Of a DNA stretch of 15,546 nucleotides, positions 1 to 6,750 are shown one piece after another. Location of the stretch: positions 1-15,546 of the forward strand of contig JBFWMD010000082.1 of assembly GCA_050251775.1 (NCBI GenBank). Direction: 5' to 3'. The notes beneath the pieces are model-generated. The model saw nothing but the letters and a program-made list of their open reading frames with translations. It made no database searches and was not told where the DNA came from. A program made the position numbers and the translations under genes. The number at the start of each line of letters is the position of its first letter. The stretch's first letter is position 1. This DNA is from Paucidesulfovibrio sp050251775 (GTDB lineage: Bacteria; Desulfobacterota; Desulfovibrionia; Desulfovibrionales; Desulfovibrionaceae).

Positions 1-694
1 GCATGGTGCTCATCAGGTTGTAGATCGGCTCGGAGGTGTTGGCCATGATCAACTCCCCGCCGATTTTGGACAGGCTGTTGTGTGTGGCCACCAACAGACC
101 GATGCCCATGGAATCGACGATTTCCAACGCGGAGCAGTCCAATACCAGTTCCCGCACACCGCGCTCCACGCACTGCTTGAAATCGGCACGGTATTTCTCA
201 AGCGAACCGGCGGAAAGGCTTTGTCCCATGACCACCGTGCGGCGCACCTGTTCATTCGTCGTATCCATGCCTTGCTCCTGCCCCTTGTATCGTTTGATGA
301 TGGTGATTTCGTTGCCGGATTCGTTGAATTCAAGTCCGTCCGAATAATGCCGGACGATGTAGAGCCCACGACCTCCCTCCTCCAGGGGCGAAGGTGGCGA
401 CCAGTCGTGCTCCCGCCAGTTCCAGCCCGTACCCTCATCCCGAACCCGCAGAGTCAGACTCTCCGGACCGCGCGAAAGCGTCACATGCACCTGCTTGCCC
501 GCATCGCCGCCGCTGCCGTGGAGTATGGCGTTGCAGAGCGCTTCCCGAAGCATCAGGTCCATGTCGAATTCCAGTCCGGACAAATCCCCGGCGGCGAGAA
601 ATGCCGCCATATCCCCGCAGAGACGGTCAATGGAAACGACATTCGCGCTCATGCGCACCTGAAGTCGATCCTTCCCGGTCTCGCTGAAATACAT
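1..694 (-). CDS. Anti-sigma kinase (HATPase) fused to STAS anti-anti-sigma domain, partial
   Basis: The reading frame opens at ATG 694 and stays open to the left edge (231 codons visible), so the C-terminus is missing. Residues about 10-138 form an RsbW/SpoIIAB-type GHKL ATPase: N-box LREALCNAILHG (49-60), G1 box DEGTGW (86-91) and G2 box EEGGRGLYIV (105-114). Residues about 143-231 form an STAS domain with the motif IVDSMGIGLL; Ser195 sits at the position that RsbV/SpoIIAA-type proteins have phosphorylated. In partner switching the kinase binds a sigma factor or other target and phosphorylates the antagonist; here both are on one chain. GGAGG lies 6 bases before the start, and the preceding phosphatase gene ends one base upstream, so the two are surely co-transcribed. 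A second good ribosome-binding site lies inside the gene before Met143 (see findings). The domains are clear; the target of the module is unknown. Confidence 0.88.
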   Translation of the reverse strand, partial: MYFSETGKDRLQVRMSANVVSIDRLCGDMAAFLAAGDLSGLEFDMDLMLREALCNAILHGSGGDAGKQVHVTLSRGPESLTLRVRDEGTGWNWREHDWSPPSPLEEGGRGLYIVRHYSDGLEFNESGNEITIIKRYKGQEQGMDTTNEQVRRTVVMGQSLSAGSLEKYRADFKQCVERGVRELVLDCSALEIVDSMGIGLLVATHNSLSKIGGELIMANTSEPIYNLMSTM

Positions 695-695
695 T

Positions 696-1796
696 TCAGA
701 CCTCCACCGTCAGGACCAAAACGTCGTCCTCCGGGATGGAATAACCATAGATCTCGGCCACGATCCCTTCCGCCGCCTCCTTCAGGGGCAGACTGCGCCC
801 GCTTACGAACAGCTTGAGCAGATTCTCGGGAGCGATGCTGATCCCCTTGGTCTCCACCAGCCCGTCGGTATAGAGCACAATGCGATCCCCGGGGTTCACG
901 GGCAGCTCCAGCTCACCAAGCTCGATCTCGCTGAACACACCGAGAATGTCGCCCTCGCCCTTCAGGAAAACCGGATCACCGTCCACGGAAAGCAGAACCG
1001 GTGCGGGATGCCCGGCCAGGGCGATGTCCACCTTGCCTGTTCCCCGATCAAGCACGGCATAGGCCGCTGTGAGAAATTTCTCGGGCAGGGTGATGCCCCG
1101 CAGAACTTCGTTGATGTGCCGCAGGGTCTGGGCCGCAGTGTATTCCGGACGGGCGTTCTGGCGAAAGAGCGCCTTGAGCGAGGAGGTCAGAAAAGAGGCG
1201 CCCAGGTCGTGTCCGCTGACATCGGCCACAAGGTAGCCGATGCGTCCGCTTCCGAGATCGACCACGTCGTAGAAGTCGCCGCCGGCTTCCAGCGTGGGGA
1301 TGTAGGCCACGGAAAAATTGGCCTGGGGCAGTTCCTCCGGCCCTACCAGCATGGCGCGCTGAGCCTGCTTGACCTGGCTCAAACGCTGGGACTGACTCTT
1401 GATGATCTGCTCCCGCTGACGGGAAAAACCGAGATGGCTCCGGATGCGGGCCAGCACTTCCGGCCCGTGGAAGGGCTTGGCCACGTAGTCCACTGCACCA
1501 AGGTTCAACCCCTCGATTTTGTTGTCGACCCGGTCCAGGCAGGACAAGAAGATCACCGGGATGCCCGCAGTGGCGGGACTCTCCTGCAATTTCCGGCAGG
1601 TCTCCAGACCGGATTCGCCGGGCATCATGATGTCCAAAAGAATCAAGTCCGGTTGCCGTTCGGCAACGGACTCCCGGGCCTCCTCGCCGCTGCTGGCGGA
1701 TTCGACCTCAAAGCCCGCATTCTTCAGCAGGCCCTGTAAGACCAGAACATTCACGGGTTCGTCGTCAACGACCAGAATGCGTTGCTTCGTTGCCAT
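696..1796 (-). CDS. Receiver-PP2C (RsbU/SpoIIE-like) serine phosphatase response regulator
   Basis: This 366-residue cytoplasmic protein has an N-terminal receiver domain (about 5-120) with Asp11/Asp12, phosphoacceptor Asp55 in LLDIMMPG, Ser85 and Lys107. A short helical linker follows (about 125-155, rich in Gln and Ser). The C-terminal PP2C/SpoIIE phosphatase domain (about 160-366) shows EAGGDFYD, ADVSGHD, GHPAPVL, LYTDGLVE and the terminal PEDDVLVLTVEV; the acidic residues are the metal ligands of the family. By family knowledge, phosphorylation of the receiver controls dephosphorylation of an STAS antagonist, most likely the STAS domain encoded next door. I chose ATG 1796 because GAGGAAA lies just before it; a TTG seven codons upstream lacks a comparable site. 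A promoter with a dyad lies about 60-90 bases upstream. Its input kinase is not obvious; the hybrid kinase in this window is only one candidate. Confidence 0.92.
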   Translation of the reverse strand: MATKQRILVVDDEPVNVLVLQGLLKNAGFEVESASSGEEARESVAERQPDLILLDIMMPGESGLETCRKLQESPATAGIPVIFLSCLDRVDNKIEGLNLGAVDYVAKPFHGPEVLARIRSHLGFSRQREQIIKSQSQRLSQVKQAQRAMLVGPEELPQANFSVAYIPTLEAGGDFYDVVDLGSGRIGYLVADVSGHDLGASFLTSSLKALFRQNARPEYTAAQTLRHINEVLRGITLPEKFLTAAYAVLDRGTGKVDIALAGHPAPVLLSVDGDPVFLKGEGDILGVFSEIELGELELPVNPGDRIVLYTDGLVETKGISIAPENLLKLFVSGRSLPLKEAAEGIVAEIYGYSIPEDDVLVLTVEV

Positions 1797-1847
1797 CGTA
1801 TTTCCTCGTGCGCGCAACAGACTAGAATCAGACCCATGTTCATCGCA

Positions 1848-1888
1848 GTTTTTGCATTAAAGAACAAGTCTGACCAGAATGCAAAAAC
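1848..1888. repeat. 11-base perfect inverted repeat at phosphatase promoter
   Basis: GTTTTTGCATT at 1848-1858 is repeated as its exact reverse complement AATGCAAAAAC at 1878-1888, with 19 bases between. The centre-to-centre distance of 30 bases is about three helical turns. The half-sites cover the proposed -10 and -35 boxes of the minus-strand promoter. This is consistent with an operator for a dimeric regulator or, less likely, an RNA hairpin. I do not recognise the motif as belonging to a named regulator. Confidence 0.6.
1856..1884 (-). promoter_or_regulatory. Candidate sigma70-type promoter of the phosphatase gene
   Basis: Read on the minus strand, TTGCAT (1884-1879) and TTTAAT (1861-1856) are separated by exactly 17 bases. 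The -10 matches consensus at 5 of 6 positions, the -35 only at 3 of 6. It would give a leader of about 50 bases before ATG 1796. An 11-base perfect inverted repeat overlaps both boxes, suggesting a bound regulator. The call is tentative because the -35 is weak. Confidence 0.45.
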
Positions 1889-1980
1889 ACGTTCTAAAAT
1901 AATTCAAAAAAATGAGAACAATTCCCAGATAATGAAGCCTGTGAACGCCTAAAATGCCGATATCAAATAGATATTCTGGT

Positions 1981-2009
1981 TTGACAAAACACAGTGTGCT
2001 TTCTATTGT
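1981..2009 (+). promoter_or_regulatory. Sigma70-type promoter of the riboswitch-TPR transcript
   Basis: A perfect -35 TTGACA (1981-1986) and -10 TATTGT (2004-2009) are spaced by 17 bases. Transcription would start near 2016, right at the 5' edge of the GEMM aptamer, which is the expected position for a riboswitch leader. The surrounding 1880-2010 stretch is AT-rich compared with the genes on either side. Confidence 0.8.
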
Positions 2010-2015
2010 ACTCAG

Positions 2016-2090
2016 CATGACGGCTAAACCCGTTGCGAAACGGGGACGGAAAGCCATGGGTCTCTAGAAGATCGCCAGGCCGCCGCATCC
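2016..2090 (+). promoter_or_regulatory. GEMM-I cyclic-dinucleotide riboswitch aptamer
   Basis: The leader reproduces the GEMM-I (c-di-GMP-I family) core. CTAAACC (2024-2030) leads into a hairpin, CCCGTT (2029-2034) pairing with AACGGG (2039-2044) and closed by the GNRA tetraloop GCGA. Conserved GACGGAAAGCC follows (2045-2055). A second arm, TGGGTCT (2057-2063) against AGATCGCCA (2069-2077), has the internal-loop pattern of the tetraloop receptor. The 3' strand GGCCGCCG (2078-2085) closes a short P1 with CGG (2021-2023). The promoter immediately upstream and the TPR gene downstream fit a leader riboswitch. By family knowledge the ligand is c-di-GMP, or in the GEMM-Ib subgroup 3',3'-cGAMP; the residue aligned with position 20 here is G2023, which favours c-di-GMP. 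The class call is strong, the exact ligand less so. Confidence 0.87.
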
Positions 2091-2100
2091 CAGGTTGGGA

Positions 2101-2144
2101 CTCCGTTCCCTCTAGCGCTTCCCGCAAGGGAGACCACTCGGAGG
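2101..2144 (+). promoter_or_regulatory. Possible riboswitch expression platform covering the ribosome-binding site
   Basis: CTCCG (2101-2105) can pair with CGGAG (2139-2143), which is most of the ribosome-binding site GGAGG (2140-2144) of the TPR gene. Between them TCCCT (2107-2111) can pair with AGGGA (2127-2131). No T-run follows, so translation control is more likely than termination. GAGACC (2130-2135) is also complementary to GGTCTC (2059-2064) inside the aptamer, giving a competing fold. This is inference from complementarity alone. Confidence 0.5.
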
Positions 2145-2152
2145 TTTGAAAG

Positions 2153-3112
2153 ATGCACGTGCAGAACGAAGCAGCCAAGGCCTGGGACGAATATATTCGC
2201 GACAGCGGAATGCCCAAGTGCGCTTTTTCCACCCGCAAGGTCATCCGGATCGGCACTGGAAGCACCACTCAAAAGAAAGAATCCAAGATTCTCTGGATTG
2301 GTACGCAGATCAGTGACGATCTTTTCGAAGTCCAGCGTGTGAACAACAACATGGCCCCGTCCGGGGACACCTCGGTCATACCCTGCGCCCAGTTTTATCG
2401 GGATTTCCACCCGGAAGTGGATCTCTTCAACTCCAAGATCCTGCCTGTGTTGCGCCGGATTCAGACCGCCGTGGAACGCGGTGACAACCACCGGCAACGC
2501 GGCGAACCCTATTCCGCCGAGTTCGAGTACAACATCGCCCTGGATCTCGACGAACATTGCGTCCGCGCTCTCTTCGGCATGGGGCTCGTCTATCTGGCCC
2601 GAAACGAAACGGACAAGGCCCGCAACGTCTTTACGGAGCTCGTTGGCATCAAAGCCGCCTTTGCCCCGGAGCACAAGCATCTTTTCAACGAATTTGGCAT
2701 CCAGATGCGCAAAAAAGGCATGTTTGACGAAGCATCAGCCTATTTCCAGCGCGGACTGGAATTCGATGACACGGATGAAAACCTGTACTTCAACCTCGCG
2801 CGCGCCAATTTCGAAAAGGGCGACTACCAGACCTGCGTCAAAAACCTCGCCGCCAGCCTGGATCTCAATTCAGCCGTGGAGGAGGCGCGGGAGTTCGCCC
2901 GCTACCTTGTGGTTCACGTGGAAAAGATCGTGGATGAAGCCCAGCTGGAGCAGGCCGGGTTGGCTGCTCCCCTGCTCAAGGCCATTTCCGAGATCGGCAA
3001 GGTCGTGGAGAACAGGCCTGCACAATCAGCTGATGCAGCCACAAGCCGTCGCAAGGGCGACAAGTTGCTGCACTACGACCGGCGCACCGGTCACGTGGAC
3101 GTGATCAACTGA
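2153..3112 (+). CDS. TPR-repeat protein controlled by the GEMM riboswitch
   Basis: This 319-residue soluble protein has no signal peptide. Residues 1-100 match no family I recognise; they contain a stretch SKILWIGTQISDDLFEVQRV that looks beta-rich. Residues about 102-242 are tetratricopeptide repeats: roughly 102-135, 136-169, 176-206 and 209-242, with typical positions such as LFGMGLVYLARNETDKARNVF and LYFNLARANFEKGDYQTCVKN. TPR arrays bind other proteins, so a scaffold or adaptor role is inferred. The C-terminal tail (about 285-319) is polar and probably flexible. The start has GGAGG 8 bases upstream. Because a cyclic-dinucleotide aptamer sits in its leader, the protein is probably part of the second-messenger response (motility, attachment or secretion are common targets), but nothing in the sequence says which. 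Confidence 0.9.
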   Translation: MHVQNEAAKAWDEYIRDSGMPKCAFSTRKVIRIGTGSTTQKKESKILWIGTQISDDLFEVQRVNNNMAPSGDTSVIPCAQFYRDFHPEVDLFNSKILPVLRRIQTAVERGDNHRQRGEPYSAEFEYNIALDLDEHCVRALFGMGLVYLARNETDKARNVFTELVGIKAAFAPEHKHLFNEFGIQMRKKGMFDEASAYFQRGLEFDDTDENLYFNLARANFEKGDYQTCVKNLAASLDLNSAVEEAREFARYLVVHVEKIVDEAQLEQAGLAAPLLKAISEIGKVVENRPAQSADAATSRRKGDKLLHYDRRTGHVDVIN

Positions 3113-3129
3113 ATCCCCCCTTGCCTTTG

Positions 3130-3164
3130 CCTGCTCCGCCCTGTATCCATATCCTCGGAGCAGG
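3130..3164 (+). repeat. Inverted repeat overlapping the ribosome-binding site of the next gene
   Basis: CCTGCTCC (3130-3137) and GGAGCAGG (3157-3164) are perfect reverse complements separated by 19 bases. The right arm provides most of the ribosome-binding site of the gene starting at 3173. In RNA this hairpin could limit translation of that gene; it has no T-run and is not a typical terminator. Confidence 0.5.
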
Positions 3165-3172
3165 AATAAAGC

Positions 3173-3766
3173 ATGCAACTGGAAATCATCATCAACGGCC
3201 TCTTCCACGCCGTAGCTCTTCTGCATTTGACGCGCCCGGCCATCAAAATATTGCAGGACCGACATCCCGAAAACTGGCGCAGCCATCTCGGGTTGATGAC
3301 CGTCGGTCCGAACCGTAAATCCCTCCTGGCCCAATTCCTTGAGCAGGGGAAATACACCCCCAAGGTGAACGTCCTGCGACGGGGCATGCATCTGCAAGCC
3401 AAACATTTCGGGATCGAGGTGCTCGCAGACAACTGCGACGAGGCCCCGGATCAGATCGACTCCAAGCAGACCGAGATTCCCCTGCTGCCGATGCTCCAAG
3501 GTTTTGGGGAGGACGATCTGCTCGGCGTCTTCCAATTGCAGTTGGACGCGTCCATGACCTACACCTGGGAATCCGCACCGGCTTTCGACTGCACGCTGCT
3601 CAAGCTGCACCTTGAAAACTTTGGTCGGATTCTCAACGTCAAGGACCGGTTCGACCTGATTCGGACCATCACCTATGCCGATGCGCAACCCACGGACCGC
3701 AAGCTCACCAGCCTGGGCCGCTCGCGCATGCTCAAACACATCTTCCACGTGACCAGCCAAACCTGA
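3173..3766 (+). CDS. Unrecognised 197-residue protein
   Basis: I do not recognise a family. The protein is 197 residues, apparently soluble. The N-terminus (MQLEIIINGLFHAVALLHLT) is mildly hydrophobic but has no basic n-region or clear cleavage site, so I do not call a signal peptide. The only cysteines are the isolated Cys88 and Cys144, with no metal-binding or catalytic pattern, and Trp occurs in HPENW and TYTWES. The C-terminal part (FDCTLLKLHLENFGRILNVKDRF) looks mixed alpha/beta. AGGAA lies about 6 bases before the ATG. The gene follows the TPR gene by 60 bases in the same direction with no terminator between, so it is probably on the riboswitch-controlled transcript. Codon use and GC content resemble the neighbours, which supports a real gene. 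Function cannot be assigned. Confidence 0.8.
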   Translation: MQLEIIINGLFHAVALLHLTRPAIKILQDRHPENWRSHLGLMTVGPNRKSLLAQFLEQGKYTPKVNVLRRGMHLQAKHFGIEVLADNCDEAPDQIDSKQTEIPLLPMLQGFGEDDLLGVFQLQLDASMTYTWESAPAFDCTLLKLHLENFGRILNVKDRFDLIRTITYADAQPTDRKLTSLGRSRMLKHIFHVTSQT

Positions 3767-3812
3767 GCCGCGCACCGCTATCCACCTCGACTTTTATCCT
3801 GCTTTGCGTATA

Positions 3813-3832
3813 TGTTGAACCGATGTTTAACA
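3813..3832. repeat. 20-base dyad upstream of the hybrid kinase
   Basis: TGTTGAAC (3813-3820) and GTTTAACA (3825-3832) are reverse complements with one mismatch around a 4-base centre CGAT. The dyad lies 33 bases before the preferred GTG start of the kinase and looks like a regulator-binding site. No protein is assigned to it. Confidence 0.45.
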
Positions 3833-3864
3833 TTTCCACCTCATACCCACGGGAGGAAACATCG

Positions 3865-6465
3865 GTGCAACCAGCAGGCAGGCCCGCTCCCGATCCGCCC
3901 GCCTCGGAACGTAGCCGCCGCGCCATCCGCCGGCGTCCGTTCCCTTCGGCTTTCACTTGCTGCGGTCTCGGCCTCGCACTGCTGGCGCTCGCGGCGGCCC
4001 CGGCCTTTGCCAAACACCAGCGAACCCACTTCTTTCGCGGTGATCAGGACTACCCTCCCTACGAATTTCTGAGCAACGGAAATCCCACCGGGTTCAACGT
4101 GGAGCTGCTGCAAGCGGTGGCCCGGATCATGGACATGGACATCCGCATTGAACTCGGCCCCTGGGATGAGGTCCGGGCCGAGCTGGAAGCAGGAACCATC
4201 GACGGCGTGACCGGCATGTACTATTCACCTGAGCGCGACCTGAAAGCCGATTTCTCCCCGCCCTTTGTCCGTGCCTACCACTCCATCTTCGCCCGCTCCG
4301 ACACTCGCATCTCCGATCTTGAACATCTGCATGGCAAATCCATTCTGGTGCAGCGTGGCGACATCATGCATGATTTCGCCCTGGCGAACTTTCCGGACTC
4401 CAACGTGGTGGCGGTGTCCACCCGGGACGCGGCGCTGCGCATGCTGGCAAGCGGGCGTTCCGACTGTGCCTTGCTGTGTACGATCCAGGGCCTCTACAGC
4501 CTTGACAAACTCGGACTGAAGAAAATCCTCCCGGTGGGCGCTCCGCTGGAACCCCGCAACTATTGTTTTGCAGTGGCCGAGGGACAAAGCGAACTGCTCT
4601 CAGGCCTCACCGAGGGACTGGCCATTGCACGGCAGACCGGTACGTACAGAACGCTCCACGACAAATGGTTCGGCCGTTTCGAGTCTCCCTCCTTCTTCGA
4701 AAGCTGGGAAAAAGAAATCCTGATCGCCCTGGCTCTCTGCCTCGGACTGCTCGCCTGGACCCTGACCTGGTCCAGAATCCTGCGCAGAACCGTGGAAGAA
4801 CGCACCTCCGCCCTGCGCCGTGAGCTGGAGGAACGGACGCAGGTCGAAACAGCGCTTGAAAAAAGCGAACAACGCTATCGCCGACTTGTCGAGAATGCAG
4901 GTGACGCCTTCTTCCTTCTGGATTCAGACGGAATCATCCAGGATGTCAACCAGACCGCCTGCGACTCCCTCGGCTATGAGCGGGCGGAATTGATCGGCAA
5001 CTCTGTCGCCGTAATCTCGCCGGATTATAAAAAGGGAAATCATGCCCTTGCGCTCTCGGCGCTTCGGGACAGCCCCACGACCTTCCGCACCCGACTGCTC
5101 CGCAAGAACGGCAAGGCGCTCCCCGCCGAAGTCCGGCTTGCGGCCTTTGAGGAAGGCGGGACGCATTATTATTTTGGCATTGTTCGCGACATCACCGCAC
5201 GCAGACGCATGGAGTCGGACCTGCTGCGGGCCAAGGAGGAGGCCGAAGCGGCCGATCAGGCCAAAAGCCGTTTTCTGGCCAACATGAGCCACGAAATCCG
5301 CACGCCCCTCAACGGCCTGCTCGGTATGCTCCAGCTCATGGAGGAAACGCCCCTGAACAAGGAACAGCACCTCTACACCCGGGAGGCCATCCACTCCTGC
5401 CACAGGCTGACGCAATTGCTCGGCGACATCCTGGACATTTCCCGCATCGAATCCAAAAAAATGCGGATTCGAAAAGAACCATTCAGCCTGACGGAAGAAT
5501 TTCAAACTCTAGCCGCACTGTTCGACCCTTCGGCCCGGCAAAAGAGCCTGCGGCTTCGTTTTTACCTCGACCCGGACATTCCCCCGGTGCTCCTGGGGGA
5601 CCCGGCGCGACTCCAGCAAATCTTCAGCAATCTCATCGGCAATTCCCTGAAGTATACGGAACAGGGCTTTGTAAATGTCAGCGCGAGCCTGGACGGTCCT
5701 CTGCGTGCCGGAGCCTGCCCCCTGCTCCTCACGGTGGAGGACAGCGGCACGGGCATCGGCACGGAAGCGCTCCAGCACCTCTTTGAGCCGTTCATGCAGG
5801 AGGACAACAGCTACACGCGCCGCTACCAGGGAGCCGGACTGGGTCTCTCCATTGTCAAACGGCTGGTGGATCTGATGCGCGGAAACGTCGAAGTGGAAAG
5901 CACCCAGGGATCCGGCACGAAGTTCACCATCCATCTGCCGCTGGAAATCGGAGAAAAACGCCCGGAGACAGCCCCGAAAGAGAAACCCGCCTCCGCGCCT
6001 CTGGAGCTTTCTGGCATCAGCGCGCTTGTGGCCGAGGACGACCGGGTGAACCTGCTCTCCATAACGAGGTTCCTCGAAAGACAGGGCTTGCGCGTCACGG
6101 GCGCGGCCAATGGGCAGGAGGCCCTCGATCTCCTGCGTGCCCACCCCTTCGACATTGTGTTCATGGACATCCAGATGCCGGTTCTGGACGGCATCGGGGC
6201 CACCAAGATCATCCGCAACTCACCGGATTTTTCGAAAATCAGGGACATTCCGATCATCGCCCTGACCGCCTACGCTCTGAGCGGAGACAAGGAAAAATTT
6301 CTGGCCGAGGGCATGGACGGCTATCTCGCAAAGCCCGTGGAGCTGAACGCACTGCACGAGCTGCTCTCCCGACTTTTCCGAGACCGCCCGAGCCCCGCTT
6401 CCGATTCCGGCACGACGCCCGCCACGGGCAGCGTGAACACGAATGGCGGCCCTCTCTCCGCCTGA
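3865..6465 (+). CDS. Membrane hybrid histidine kinase with periplasmic solute-binding sensor
   Basis: This is an 866-residue sensor kinase. After a signal sequence (basic RRAIRRR, hydrophobic 29-48, AFA cleavage site) comes a family-3 solute-binding domain (about 52-273; SPERDLKADFS, ASGRSDCALL). A membrane helix (285-304) and a short coiled coil precede a PAS domain (about 336-448). The HisKA domain has phospho-His476 in FLANMSHEIRTPLNG. The HATPase domain shows N-box NLIGNSLKY (589-597), DSGTGIG and GAGLGLSI. The receiver (720-839) has Asp725/Asp726, phosphoacceptor Asp768 in FMDIQMPVLDG, Thr801 and Lys823. A Pro/Ser/Thr-rich tail ends it. All phosphorelay residues are present. The sensor probably binds a small molecule, as amino-acid transporter subunits do; the ligand is unknown. 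I prefer GTG 3865 because GGAGG is 8 bases upstream; ATG 3823, 14 codons earlier, lacks such a site and falls in a dyad. No separate Hpt protein or response regulator is adjacent. Confidence 0.93.
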   Translation: MQPAGRPAPDPPASERSRRAIRRRPFPSAFTCCGLGLALLALAAAPAFAKHQRTHFFRGDQDYPPYEFLSNGNPTGFNVELLQAVARIMDMDIRIELGPWDEVRAELEAGTIDGVTGMYYSPERDLKADFSPPFVRAYHSIFARSDTRISDLEHLHGKSILVQRGDIMHDFALANFPDSNVVAVSTRDAALRMLASGRSDCALLCTIQGLYSLDKLGLKKILPVGAPLEPRNYCFAVAEGQSELLSGLTEGLAIARQTGTYRTLHDKWFGRFESPSFFESWEKEILIALALCLGLLAWTLTWSRILRRTVEERTSALRRELEERTQVETALEKSEQRYRRLVENAGDAFFLLDSDGIIQDVNQTACDSLGYERAELIGNSVAVISPDYKKGNHALALSALRDSPTTFRTRLLRKNGKALPAEVRLAAFEEGGTHYYFGIVRDITARRRMESDLLRAKEEAEAADQAKSRFLANMSHEIRTPLNGLLGMLQLMEETPLNKEQHLYTREAIHSCHRLTQLLGDILDISRIESKKMRIRKEPFSLTEEFQTLAALFDPSARQKSLRLRFYLDPDIPPVLLGDPARLQQIFSNLIGNSLKYTEQGFVNVSASLDGPLRAGACPLLLTVEDSGTGIGTEALQHLFEPFMQEDNSYTRRYQGAGLGLSIVKRLVDLMRGNVEVESTQGSGTKFTIHLPLEIGEKRPETAPKEKPASAPLELSGISALVAEDDRVNLLSITRFLERQGLRVTGAANGQEALDLLRAHPFDIVFMDIQMPVLDGIGATKIIRNSPDFSKIRDIPIIALTAYALSGDKEKFLAEGMDGYLAKPVELNALHELLSRLFRDRPSPASDSGTTPATGSVNTNGGPLSA

Positions 6466-6710
6466 CACCGCTCATGCTCCGGCACATGACACAAGGTTTC
6501 GGGCGCGGATCGGGCGCGGAACGTTCCCGGCTGGCAAATCCGCAAAACGCCTTGCACCGTGGCGTTCTCGCAGCTAGACTTTCCGGACGCCGCTTCGACG
6601 GCTCGCATCGGCAACCGTTCCGACAACAGCTCTAAATATGGAAGAAGGGATCTGGATGAGCAATGCGCAGATCAGCGCGGCACGCGGCCCGGCTTGTGGC
6701 GGACCAACGG

Positions 6711-6741
6711 AAAAGGGAGCCGATCTTGCGATCAGCTCCCT
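6711..6741 (-). terminator. Terminator of the tRNA-Lys gene
   Basis: Read on the minus strand, GGGAGC (6740-6735) pairs with GCTCCC (6720-6715). The stem continues through a T-G pair and GATC against GATC around a GCAA loop, and is followed by TTTT (6714-6711). This is a classic intrinsic terminator placed directly after the tRNA 3' end. Confidence 0.88.
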
Positions 6742-6750
6742 CTGTGTTCT

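Noticed and set aside
1797..1900. Sigma54 (-24/-12) promoter for the phosphatase gene
   Set aside because: No GG-N10-GC pair at the right spacing is present; a sigma70-type pair fits better.
1857..2057. 66-codon minus-strand frame in the divergent intergenic region
   Set aside because: It crosses the strong plus-strand promoter and the aptamer, and has AT-rich, non-coding-like composition.
2024..2680. 218-codon minus-strand frame opposite the TPR gene
   Set aside because: It is a shadow of the TPR gene in a high-GC genome; the plus frame has clear TPR motifs, a ribosome-binding site and a riboswitch leader.
6466..6710. Stretch of 245 bases between the kinase and the tRNA terminator
   Set aside because: Only a weak hairpin (AACGCC 6546-6551 with GGCGTT 6561-6566, no T-run) and a short direct repeat (GGGCGCGGA) are seen. 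No gene, promoter or convincing terminator can be supported.
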